NCBI RefSeq assembly: GCF_000005505.3
Contig: NC_016133.3
Location: 52,975,237 to 53,039,236, forward strand
Direction: 5' to 3'
From: Brachypodium distachyon
Taxonomy: Eukaryota; Streptophyta; Magnoliopsida; Poales; Poaceae
DNA length: 64,000 nt
Both the position numbers and the translations under genes were made by a program. A model generated the notes under the pieces. The model made no database searches. It was not told the DNA's origin and saw only the letters and a program-made list of their open reading frames with translations. Below, one piece after another: positions 33,470-47,200 of the stretch (position 1 is the stretch's first letter; each line of letters starts with the position of its first letter).

Positions 33470-36024
33470 GGTACGGGTAGGGAGCGTCACCCAGGCTTTA
33501 TGGTGTCCAGATTCCCCTAAAACAAGAAGAAGCTTGTATGTGTCCAGATTCTTTGGACGTATTACTATCCTTGGAGGAGCGTCCTACGTAGGCATTTGGG
33601 CTGGCATTTAACGACGCGAAAGGAAGGTGGTAATTGCAGGATTGGAATCTGCTTGTCCCACGTGAATCTTGCTCGATCCGGATACTGCTAGCTCCATGCT
33701 GGGTGTACCGGAATCAAAATTATTGCGATGGATCGATGATGGCAGCTGGGCGCGAAGCGAGCTTTCACGTCGATTAATTCGTGTGAACGGACGCCAAAAA
33801 AAAACGGAATTGCATACACCACCGGCACCGGCGACGGCGAGGCCATCTTTGTCTCGTGTCCGAGAGAATTAAAGAAACCAACAGCGTTTTGCTTTCTTGC
33901 TGAACTGGGGTCCCGGACGTAATGGGTTTCCGGTTTGTGTGTACAAAGGTGCCGGGTGATTGGCTGGCCTGACTGAACAAAAAAATTAAGCAGCCACGCT
34001 CTGTCCAACAGTCCAAGTGGGATCTTCGGTGGGATCGATGACGAGTTGACGACAGTCCAGTTGTTGTATTTTTACATCGAGTAGTATATGCATTTTGAAT
34101 TGAGAAAGGTGTCTTGTTCGGACGAATGGCACAAATTCTGAAGGAAATTCCGAGTTCCTGCCGACTGCTACCCTACGACACTATCGAGAACAAACGGGCC
34201 AACCGGGAACTGGATGGCGGTCACCCGTGAGGCCGTGATTCGTCAGCCGTGAGCTCCCTGCAGTCGCCTTTAGACCAACCTCTTTTTTTGCTATTTTTTT
34301 CAACCTCCTTACTTTCAGTTTTATCGACATTCAAATTTTAATTTTCAGTTTTCTCAAAATGAACTACGGTATAAAATTATGGAAGAACTTACAGTTTCTG
34401 AAATTTTAGTTTCTTGAGCTGAAATTTTGACAACTTTGGGAAATTTTGAAAAAAAAATGAAACGAACTTTCAATACTTTTCAGAAACCAGGATGAACTTT
34501 CAGCAAATTTGGGAAACACACAATTTTTACAAAAAAAAATCAGAGACTTCCAACATAAATGGGTGATAAACTAACAAATTTGCGTAAAAAAAAGAATGGA
34601 GCGTCGGCAGCATATGGGCCACTTGCGTTGCGACAACGAAGAGATCTATGACGCCCTCCCGATGACGCCTAAATCCGTGCTAGGCTCCCGCTGACGTGCC
34701 GAAAGTGAAGAGATATGCGATAACCTCCAGTGGCACGGCGCGAAAGCAAGCGGAACCCGGCGGCTTCTGGCGACTCCAGGAGTGAAACTCAGCGAGGCCC
34801 CCAGCTAAGAGAGGCGATAATGTGCGAGAGAGAAAGAAGGGAGAGAGATAGGAAAGACAAAAACCAAAGAATAAAAGAGAAACAGAGGAGGTGGGCCCCA
34901 CAGTATCAGAAATCGACCACGCGATGCGGAGGCTCACCATAGAGTGATTTTGCATATACTCGGTTATGTGTATAGCAACCGAAACACATACAAGTCCACA
35001 CATAAATTTGTGCAAGTCCATATGCTGTCACTCGTTCGAAACACATAAATTTTATAACTCCGTAGGCCCTTCAGAATTTGTGCCACTCGTCTGAAACACA
35101 TAATTTTGTGCAAGTCCTGATCAAGGACTTTGCTGATCGCAAGCACGTATCATCCGTGACAAGCATGTACAATTATATATTCAGTTAAAAAAATGTCACA
35201 ATTATGGATAGCGATAGAATTTTTACATTTTAGAGATCTAGAATCCGCCGCGCATCATAGAGCAAAGTAAAGGAACACGACATGCCACGAGTCTTGTGAT
35301 TTCCGGGTGGATGCCCAAATGAGCCTGCTAGATTGGACAATGGCGACTAATCTGGGGTGTGCCTTTAAAGAACAGGCCGTCAGCAGTTCTTGCCGCAAAT
35401 CAGTGTCGTGTAGTCCACCACAGGAGTGTACATCCAACAAAAGGAATGTTCTTGTTGCGTGCGAGTTCCTTTCTATTTGGTTGTGCGGATCGGTTAATTT
35501 TCCTACGGAGACTACAAAACGTACTGTTTGCAGTTTGTACAAGGTCCTTTCTCAGCGCAGAAGCGAATCAAGTCTGCTGCTCTTTCAAACTGGAACCTAA
35601 TCAGTAATCTGAATCTTCAGCATTCCTTGGGTAGAGCATGCATTGTAAGCCAACGCTCACAATGTGTTTTAAACTTGCTGATGAGAGCGCCGACACTTTC
35701 AGCATTTTTTAACTGTTCGAAGCAACTAAATTTTCACGTGAAGTGATTTTGCCTGCTCTCTATTGAGCAGTTCAGCGTCTTCCTCAATTAAGAAAAACAA
35801 AAATGACAATCCCCAATACATGTCAGGGCAGTAAGCGATACAAAAAACAGCTGCGGAGGATTGAATGCAGATACATAACAGAAAAGGCAAATTATGAAAT
35901 AAAGCCATATATAAGATAACATAGAACAGTAGTAGCAAGTAGCAAAGCATTGAACAGCGTAACAAGTAGCAAAAAATAGAACAGTAGCAGGCACAAAAGG
36001 AACAGCGCCATCACAACATGGAAA
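33470..36024. other. Intergenic; OPT promoter and polyubiquitin 3' flank
   Basis: No gene is supported. At 34.97-35.12 kb the phrase GAAACACATAAATT...GTGCAAGTCC recurs three times in diverged form. 34.27-34.57 kb is an AT-rich low-complexity stretch with repeated GAACTTTCAG / AAATTTTG words. Confidence 0.4.
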
Positions 36025-37765
<1,741 letters not shown>

Positions 37766-37905
37766 CTTCGCGGGGAGAAGATTGCTGTGGAGCGACGCCG
37801 GGGAATTCGCCGGAAGAACGAACCGGGGCGACGAGCGGATTGGGAAAAAAGGCGAGGCGATCGGGAACCTGTGCTTGCTGGGTTGGGGGATGCGCAAGTC
37901 TGCTC
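37766..37905 (-). other. Probable first (untranslated) exon and core promoter of polyubiquitin
   Basis: C- and T-rich, GC-rich minus-strand sequence (TTCCCGATCGCCTCGCC and following) that ends at the intron donor. The 5' boundary is not defined by sequence; a TTAAAGAG word lies near 37.90 kb. Confidence 0.55.
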
Positions 37906-40033
37906 TTTAAGAGGAGAGGAGCCCGTGCCTTGGTAGTTCGATCGCGTTTCCTATGGGCTACGGCGGTCGATCCTGGTTGGCTTCTAGAACTGCCCGCACA
38001 GACGGGCTTCCACCCGTGGTTGTGGGCCGGTCGGCCCAAATGTTAAGGAGAATTTTGGCCCATAATGTATTCGGCTCTGAACGGCCCAGAAGGGAACTGC
38101 AGTTGGCCAGCACAGGGCACAGCCTACGTTCGCGAGGGGCCGGCCCAGTGTCACGGCGCGCATGGCAAAGACCCCCCCCCCCCCCCCGTCGACCTCTGGC
38201 ACACCGGTCCCGGTACGGCGTATAGCGTACTCCACCCCACCAGACCACCACCACCGGTGCACAGCCCGCACACCACACGTCGTTGCACGACGACCTGTTT
38301 GCTGCTGGAGGGTAGCGGATGTGCCTTTCCTGCGTCGCAAATGCTAGCAATTCTGCAAAAACTTTTCCTTGGTCCCTTTGTGCCTTGGATCCAGATCGAT
38401 CGATCGAAATATCTCGTCGCGAAGGAAACTGCTCAGTTGGGATGAGTAAACTTGCACATGTCAGCGAGCAAACTCGAAGACATCGGACTAACTAACACGT
38501 CTTGCGTTGCTTATCTATACGCTGGACATCGGGCGGGACGCTGGTGGCGCCTAGCTGACGGTGCTGATGATAAACCCCGCAGCTGTGAGAGGACCGGTTA
38601 CGTGTAATCCCCGTAAATGACATTATGACGAGCTGTCCAAGCTCAACTGCTCCTGGTTCTCCCGCGCTGCTAGCACATGCTGACATGCCACATGCAAAGC
38701 AGATTAGCTAAGGGAAAAGTGGAACCCAGCTCACACACACGCCGTGATCCATATCTAGCTGATCCCCAAGCTGCATGCGTTGCTGCATGGACCCGCTCGG
38801 TCGGAATTAAGCAGGCGATGATGGGTTTAGTGTAACGTCATTGGCAGAAAGCTTCTCGTTTTCACATAGCCACTTAACGGTGACACGCTACCGTACCTGA
38901 TCGTGTTTTTTCCTTCAAACGCAGTCGACGCTCGCACACGCGCATATACTCAATCCTATAAACGCACACACGCATACCATATCCTTACGAGCATCTCCGA
39001 AAAACTGGGCTGGCAGTTCTTAAGAGGTTGACAAAGTCAACGCAGGTGCACAAAAAGAATAGCACCGGATAAATTCTGAAATAAATCCATGTAAATGTGA
39101 GCACCTAACTTGAAATTGGGTGGGCTCGTTCGACCGTAGGTGAACCACGTCACCTGAGCTGGGATAGGTTCGTGTTTAACCGTGCGTGTTTGCATGTACC
39201 GCTTTGTGACCACAAAACATGCCACGGATGCACGCGGCCGGCATGAGCGAGTGGAGCCTTTCTTTGTTTGGCAGTTGTCACTTGACACTCGTAATCAATC
39301 AGGGAGCTCCCCACATGATTTCCTTTTAGCGCCTTAACTCGGGGATTTAGCTGCTTCGGGAAAGCACTGCCCTACGTACGCTACTGGTCGATCCGTCGAT
39401 GCATATGCGACGGTGGATGGGCACGGTTTGGAGGTTGTCTCCGCATGAGATCGCTCTCTAGCTTCTCTTTGTTGTGTGTGCCCAACCCCAATAATCCAAT
39501 TTCTGAAATCTTATCCACTTATCTCTGCAAAGTAAAGATTGTGTATGCATGATCGTGCCGAGTAGTGTCATAGTCATAGCAATGGTGGGGAATTGTATGG
39601 TCTTGAAAAAAAAAACGATACACCTCCGTGGGGCGTTATTTTTTAAAATTTGTTGAAACGTACCGTGGAATCGTTCGTTCGCTATATGCAGGTCCCATGC
39701 TTGATGCAGGCTGGCCGGTGGCTGTTGGAAACTTAACAGGTCGTTGTTGGAAGCAAGGTCACGATATCTCTGGACAAAAGAATACACCTAGATAGTATAT
39801 GCTCGAGTCAAAATTAACAACACGAAGTAGCATTAGTCAATAAATTTGGTGATCCTAGCTGCAAGCCTGCAACTTGTGGTCTATGGGCCAATAAATTCCT
39901 CGTATAGGAATAAAACTCCCTTACGTATGGTTCCATGGCGCGTGTTCGTCCATCATCCTGCCAAGGTCCTCCGGGTCAGACACCCATTATTGCTGCGCAA
40001 AAGAGCCGCAGGCTACACCCATACGTGGAGCTT

Positions 40034-40537
40034 GGAGCAAGATTAATAGTTATAACCTGCTGCTGGCTGCAAGCATTGCATGTCATCTTTAAGTACTATA
40101 ATAACTAGCATGTATAATAAGTTGGTTATAAAAAACACTACTTTATTAAAAGCAGGCGCACATTACAGTCTCACAGGGTGCCTAGGAGCATGTGTTGCAG
40201 CTGACTACTAGTTAACATCCCACTTTTCTTCTCTTTCTTCCAACTAAGTATCAAAATAATATTTAATTCTTGTAAGCAGCTTATAGCCCACTATTATGTT
40301 TGCTCCTAGAGCTGGCTATAGGAATTTAAATATCATATATGTGCTTAATTGGATGAGTGAGAAGAGGAAGTGAGTTGTTAGCTAACAGTCAGTTACAGCA
40401 CAAGTTCGTAGGCTATTTGTGAGAGTGAAATGTGGACCCGGATTTAATAAAATGCAACATCTTATAGGTCACTATCGTACGTGGTAGCTATTAGATGGGT
40501 TTATAGCCAGCTGATACTACTGTTGTTGCCCTTGCTC
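40034..40537. mobile_element. Candidate MITE with GAGCAAG termini
   Basis: The left end GGAGCAAGATTAATAGTTAT resembles the reverse complement of the right end, GAGCAAGGGCAACAACAG followed by TATAGCC-like sequence. The interior contains further TTATAGCC / GGCTATAG words in both orientations. The target duplication was not found, so the call is tentative. Confidence 0.35.
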
Positions 40538-42198
40538 TTACGCAGAGCCTTTTCGTTTCGTAATCCCTGCCCATAAAACTCAAACCAGCTGACGCGGTTC
40601 TCAGCCAGACCACGCAACGAAACAGCGCGTACGTACGTGTATCTATCTACAGATCTACACGCCCGGCCCGGACACAACACACGAACACGATTTCGAGACG
40701 CACGAGACGGAGACGATCGAGACGATTTCACGGGTGTGCGCGGCCGCTGGATCGACGGGAATCCGCTGAACCGGCCAGAGCGTCGTGGGTGCCTGGGTGG
40801 GTGGAGTCTCGGAGAGAGGTGGGTGACGTACTGACGCGTGGGACCGAGCGCGCGGAGGCGCTAGCATACATGTCTGACGCTGCCTGCCGTCTGCCGGGGT
40901 CGGCCTGATCTGCGTGCGCGTGCATGTGGGGACGGTGCACGCATTGAAAAAAAGTAGCACGTATCTGCCCGGTCACATCACGTGTTTTGTTCCGCTACGG
41001 CCAGTCCCACGGTTCGTATTGGGTTCCGGCGGCGTTGGATACTTTAAACCCGTGATATTCTAACATTTCTTAACGCAACTTGTTATTATCCTTTTATAAT
41101 TGGCTGCCCCTTGCTGGTTTGAGCCGTGTCGTTTTCCAAGTCTATCCCACTGACCATATATATATATATCCAGATGCATGCATTCTACGGTGGTTGCCAG
41201 CCGATCGAGTGGACGTACGCGACCGGTCCGGATATACACATTCTGCAGGAGTGGTTGCACCGATTGCTGGTACTACTACTGGGTACTCCTGATTTCGGTT
41301 ACTTATTAATGTGCGCGGCTTGAAAGCGCGCCATCGCTAATGTAGCAGTACTACGATGGAGCAGTGGCGCGCTACAGGAAGCAACCGAACAAACGGTCAG
41401 AAAAGGAGAGAACGGTTGTGATGTGTTTGTTGTTGTACAGCTGGTGCCTGGTTGGACAATGTCACGCGCCCAGCCATGCTGGCAGCGGCTGGTGGAAGAC
41501 AGCCACGCCGACCGCCGATCAGTCCTAGTCGGAGTAAAACCAAGGTCAAATCTCGACGACGCAGTCGTTGGCTCAAACACTGTGCCCCTTTCGCGTCACC
41601 TCAAATTAAACTCGTACTACCAGAATCTAACACGCTAAATTAATTAACACCCTCTTCCTTACCAAACACGTACTAATGCTATTTTTTTAGCAGCGATTTC
41701 CAAACACATCACATGACCATTATCCACATTACTATCTCTCTATGAATCCAAAGTTCCGAGCGCTAGTACTCCTCCTCCTGTTCTACACTTGACGAAATAA
41801 TTGAATTGTTACTGCTCCCCCGGTTCATTCTTGTACGAGCTAGCACTGTTCGTGTATGACTGCTTGGTTGCAACTCTGAATCTCTGATGAGATCGAAACG
41901 GGACAAGAGGCAAAGCCGGGGACGCCAATTAGGGCCGGCCATATGTCTAGCCCATGACCAGCAAAGCTTAGCTGGTGTTTACCCACCACGATCGCTTTTT
42001 CCTGATAAACCGATGAACCCTCTTGATGTTCTCGTACCGATTTTTCTTTTCTCCCCCTCTTTATTTGCCTAAGCATGTAGCCAGTAGCGGAGCCTTTTCC
42101 TCAGTCGAGGGCCCTACGTGACGCCGAACGAACCAACTCAGCATGTGCGGTGCGACCTAGCAAAAATGGCTGCATACACATCGCGTATCGGATACGAG

Positions 42199-42216
42199 TC
42201 TCTCTCTCTCTCTCTC
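42199..42216 (+). repeat. CT dinucleotide repeat in the XTH promoter
   Basis: A TC repeat of about nine units directly upstream of the TATA box, a pyrimidine patch often seen in plant core promoters. Confidence 0.8.
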
Positions 42217-42235
42217 CCTTTCCCCCCGGTCCGCG

Positions 42236-42243
42236 TATATAAA
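42236..42243 (+). promoter_or_regulatory. TATA box of the XTH gene
   Basis: TATATAAA about 130 bp upstream of the start codon and just after a CT-rich tract. Confidence 0.7.
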
Positions 42244-42370
42244 CAGGCGAGCGGGAGGTACTCCAAATTCCAATCAGGCAGCAGAACCCACGAAGCGCGT
42301 GAGGTTTTTGGTTCTTCAGAGGCGCAAGACAGAGGAACACCGGGGGGCGCCTTATTGGAATCGAGCAGCC

Positions 42371-44279
42371 ATGGCGGTGAAGGCCAGGTTCTTCGCGGCG
42401 GCCATGCTCGCCGCCGCGTGCCTGTCGGCGGCGGTGGCCGCTGCCTTCGACGTGCCGAGCGTTGCCTTCGGGGAAGGCTTCTCGCCGCTGTTCGGCGACG
42501 GCAACCTCGCCCGGACGCCGGATGATAGGACTGCGCGCCTCTCGCTGGACCGGCGCTCCGGTACGTAATCCATCCCCTTGCATACCTGGAACAGTAATAC
42601 GGAGTAACGCGGCGGGTACTGTGCTCTGTTCTTCCTCAGAGGGCTGTTCTTCTTATGGCCCTGTTCTCCTATTTCTTTACAGGTTCTGGATTCATCTCCT
42701 CGGATTACTACCTCCACGGCTTCTTCAGCGCGTCCATCAAGCTGCCCAAGGATTACACGGCAGGCGTCGTCGTCGCCTTCTACGTGAGTACTAGTACTGC
42801 TCCTAATTTATTTGTTTCTTTTCTGGGGGTTGAGTACACTCCTATTTCGATCGATGCTATCCGATGGAAGAACATTCCTGTGCAAAGATGCAGTTTTTAG
42901 CTTACCCCCGTTGTTCTTTCCAACCGTTGGGTCTTTACTCCGTCAATCGTCACATGGCGTGTCAGCTTAGGATGAGTACCTAGAGCGGCACATCTTGAAG
43001 AGGAGAAAAACATTTGCAAGTTGTGTGCCCATATCCTGGTGACCTGGTGCCTGGTGGCGCAGAGTAGGCAACAGTGCAACAGGCCGCGTCACATGGGCTT
43101 CTTGTTCGTGTTTGGACTTTCACGGCCCCGAAAAAGGCTGCGCCGCCTGCTGCCCCGGAATAAATGTTGCCATCCCTGTCACGCGCTCTCACCAATCCAC
43201 ATTGATCAGCCTCACGCCATCACCAAAACAAAACAGAGTTAATACGAAGAAATTATGCAGAATGAGTCAATAAGTTTATGTGCATAAGTACTCCGTATTG
43301 TGGTTGATGGAATAACGTGCACTTTTTTATATAGATTTTAACGAACACATGACACCACAGCAATAACGTACACTAATTTCGTCCTGCGGTTTGGTAATGT
43401 TGGTATATTTCTTTTGCGATGCTTGCAGCTGTCCAATGGAGACGTGTACGAGAAGACGCACGACGAGCTGGACTTCGAGTTCCTGGGCAGCCGGTGGGGC
43501 GGGCAGTGGCGGGTGCAGACCAACGTCTACGGCAACGGCAGCACCAGCCGCGGCCGGGAGGAGCGTTATCTCCTCCCCTTCGACCCGACCGTGGAAGCCC
43601 ACCGCTACTCCATTCTCTGGGCTCCAACCCACATCATGTACGTTACGTACGCACATCACCAACACGGCACGAGGACACGAAGAGCAGAATGATATACGCT
43701 TGATACTACATTGCTGACGAGGTTTCTCGGTGCGCGTGCAGCTTCTACGTGGACGACACGCCGATCCGGGAGGTGATCCGGCACGCGGGCATGGGCGGGG
43801 ACTTCCCGGCGAAGCCCATGGCGGTGTACGCCACCATCTGGGACGGCTCCGCCTGGGCGACCGAGGGCGGCAAGTACAAGGTCAACTACAAGTACGCGCC
43901 CTTCGCCTCCGACTTCTCCGACCTGGCACTCCACGGCTGCCGCGTGGCCGCCACGCACGACGCAGGCGGCGCCAGCAGCGGGTGCGAGCTCCTCGGGCTC
44001 ATGACGGCCGACTACGCGGTCATGACGCCGCGGAAGCGCGCCGCGATGCGCGCGTTCCGGGCGCGGCAGATGACCTACACGGTCTGCTACGACGCGGCGC
44101 GGTACGCGGCCGGCCCGTTCCCCGAGTGCGACAACTCGGACCAGGAGAAGGAGGCCTTCTGGGCCTGGGGCGAGTCCAAGACCGTCGTCATGAAGACATC
44201 GCGCGGGCGCGGGCGCCGCGGACGGGGGAGCAAGGCCGGAGCAGCCAAGGCACGCGCCGGCGTGGTGGCGAGCAGCTGA
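42371..44279 (+). CDS. Xyloglucan endotransglucosylase/hydrolase (GH16), 4 exons, 345 aa
   Basis: Exons are 42371-42560, 42683-42783, 43429-43637 and 43742-44279, in phase throughout. A signal peptide covers about residues 1-25 ([19 protein letters not shown]). The catalytic motif is [10 protein letters not shown], with nucleophile Glu110 and acid/base Glu114, followed by an N-glycosylation site (NGS at 133-135), the standard XTH arrangement. The [20 protein letters not shown] segment and the longer C-terminal half with paired cysteines fit group IIIB XTHs (AtXTH27/28 type). The enzyme cuts and rejoins xyloglucan in the cell wall. Oddity: it ends in a basic Arg/Gly-rich tail ([20 protein letters not shown]) after the last conserved segment. 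The start is the only Met giving a signal peptide. Confidence 0.95.
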
Positions 44280-47200
44280 AGGAAGTTCTTGATGACGCTG
44301 ATGGCAGTGTAGCACAGTTAATGGAGACGGATTTGATTCGTTTTTTTCGGGGGGATTGGAATGTGGTTTCGGTGTCTGTATAGGTTGAAAGGAGGCTGCA
44401 GGGATTAGTAGTTCATTGCTAGTAGTACTACTCCATTATTCTTTGATTCGTTGGATTGGATGGCACTAATCATAGTACTATGATCGAAATATTACTTCAA
44501 CTACCACGAGTTTCTTTTTTTAAAAAAAAACTACCACGAGTTCAAACAACGTGTTCACTTTGTTCTACGCGACAAGACCCGTGGATTAGACCGGGATCTC
44601 GCACATAGGCGCCTGACAGTTCAAAGCATGTCGAGCGATATAATCACGGGATGTCGAGTTCCGTGGAGCTAGCTGGTGCTGGGGCGATCACGGACAGCAC
44701 GGTGACAACCGGAGATGTTTGGTGTTTTGCGCCTTGCCTTTTGCGTTCCGTTTAATCATGCACAGAACAGCAACTACTATGTCCTCGATTGTCCACCGGC
44801 TCTGTATCTCGGAGGGTAAATCTCTTGCCGTCATTCCGGGAGATTCTTCGGAGGGTAAATCTCTTGCCGAAAAGATGAATACAATTTGGTCACCGTGCGA
44901 GAAAGACTGGGGACGGTCAGTAATTTTTTAAGTTCGTACTATAAAGTCACGTTACAATCTACTCTATTCGTTCCTAAATATTTGTCGTGCTTTTAGTACA
45001 AAGTACTAGTAAATTTTGTACTGCCCGCAAAAAAAGATTAACACCAGCTTTCATTTTCGGGATCAAAATCACGGCAAGTATTTTTTAAAGTCTTTTGGCA
45101 ACTATATTTTACTCCATATTAAAACTCGCAGCAACCTTTTCTAATTAAAACTCACAGCAAGAGTGCATAGGGATTTCCTCTGGAAAATAGAAGCATGAGA
45201 TCAATGCAAACTGTATGGCCCAGCAATAGGAATGTGTTGGCAGCCCGATTCTGCGGATAACAGAAAAGCCTTTAGAAAGGTCAGGTCCAAAACTTTCCTG
45301 GGCCGGATTAAAACCATTGATGAGATCCAGCCCAACAAACTATCCTCCAGAAAAAAAATCCTGAATTTTACTGACCGAATTCCGGCAGAACAAGAAAAAT
45401 GCACAGCAAATCCGTATCGAACTGGACGACCTCAGCATCTCACAGAACCTGCTAGATGCACGAGGACTCGATTATTTTTTGTAGAGGGAGGAATTTATTG
45501 ATCAACAGTGGTTAGTCAAAAGGAGCTTAGCCTAGGATGTTTACATAGCTGAATTAGAGGACAGGGTCACAGGGAGTACCTCTGATGTTTATTCCTGCTG
45601 GTCAGCTAGTGGCTGGCTAGGCAGCTAGCTACTCCCCAGTTGCTATATGATGTATCATCTTCAACCAAATTGAAGACGATACATCATCTGAATGCAAATA
45701 TTGTGGAAGATGAAGTTGCTTCCAGCCAAAAACCTAATAGCTGCAACTCTCTCCATCTGTAGAGCTTGGGCCAAAACGCTTGAGAATTCTTGGCCCATCC
45801 TTCCCCAGCGGATCCTTCCCCAGGAGGACAGTGACTTGGCTAGTCAGCATGCTCGATGAAGTATAACTGGGCAATTGGTGCTAACACCCACTTACGTTAA
45901 CAAGCAGCATTCTTAACTTCTGGAAGCTGACAGCTCCTTCCAGACAAGGTTTCCAGTTTGTTGGTAGGTCTGGTTCAGAAGCAATTCTTTCCTCAGGCCT
46001 CCAATAGAGGCACTGTCATGGCTGGATTCTTGATTTTATTGCCAGGTCACCTTTAGGGTGCCCGAAAAGAGTAGGCAGACAATTTCTGATGTTCTTTAGC
46101 TGTACATCTTCACTTATCTCCTTGTAGGCACTGTGAAGAGGTGAGTCTACAACTTTTACAATTTCGTTCATTCTTTTTCTACAAATACACCTGTACCTAG
46201 AATGCTTAAAAAGATGCAAATATGAAATTGATACTGTACAGCTCCCAATGATCCGTTCTACTTTCTACTCGTCTTTGTTCTTTATTTAATATCATGTCAT
46301 CACATTTCTTATTCTTATGTCAATATCTGTACCGGTATGTCTTCAGACGCGTTAATGACTAGAAAATAAACAAGTTGAATGATGCTGACAGGAAATTATT
46401 CACTAATGTACATTTGTTTCCAGAAGTGTTAATAATTTTAAAATAAATAAATAAATTGATGCTGACTAGAAATCACTAGCATAGCACTTATGTTATGTTT
46501 CATATGCAACAAAGTAGATTCTTTGTGATATTGTATATTGAAGCTCATGCAAATGCACAAATTGTTCATGTTCTATTGAAGTGGGTATAATGCAAGGAAT
46601 AAAGGAGGGCAATTCAGTCGCAGATCCTGGTTGTTAGAGCCTGATCTGCTAAAATCTGGCATAAGATTTACTTTCTCCTGTAACTGTACAATACAATATT
46701 TGATTAGCCAATGATTTTAGTTTCTGAACCATCCGTTAAGCTACTCTACTTGGTTAAGCTTAGTAGGTAATTTGACTAATTGTCCCGTGAATGGCTTCTG
46801 TTTGTGGAAGTAAAGTTATCTTTGCAAACTTCTAGCAAGACTCCACGGAGAACGGCATGCTGTTTCTTGTCTTTATTCTTTGACAAAATATGCAAATTAG
46901 GCATGATGCTTCTTATTGGATCATTAGGTTAACATGATGCTTCTTATTGTCATTAGGTTTACATATTATATATAGTAAATTATGCCGTGAGGGTGGGACA
47001 GGCACAATAGCCCGGTGCACGATTACACACTTCCACTCATCCATGCCACCATCATTTTGCTCCACCTGTTGAAAATTCTGAAAACGCCGTCAGGTCCTAG
47101 AAGAACGATTGGAAGGAAAGCTTTGGCATGATTTCTCACGGCCATTATGGCTTTACGTTGGTAAAGAGGCCACGGAAAGCTGATGATGGATTCATGAGGA

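Larger units (their letters stand above)
37906..42235. other. Intergenic region
   Basis: Promoter side of both polyubiquitin (-) and XTH (+). It contains a run of 16 C (38172-38187) and a candidate MITE near 40.03-40.54 kb. No gene is supported; long frames near 38.0-38.4 kb are GC-rich shadows. Confidence 0.4.

Noticed and set aside
43656..44383. Long frames on both strands over XTH exon 4
   Set aside because: Strong GC bias at third positions opens shadow frames; only the frame with the XTH signature is coding.
46016..46219. Possible resistance-gene (NLR) fragment on the minus strand
   Set aside because: Only a few Leu-rich words; no NB-ARC or LRR pattern strong enough to support a call.
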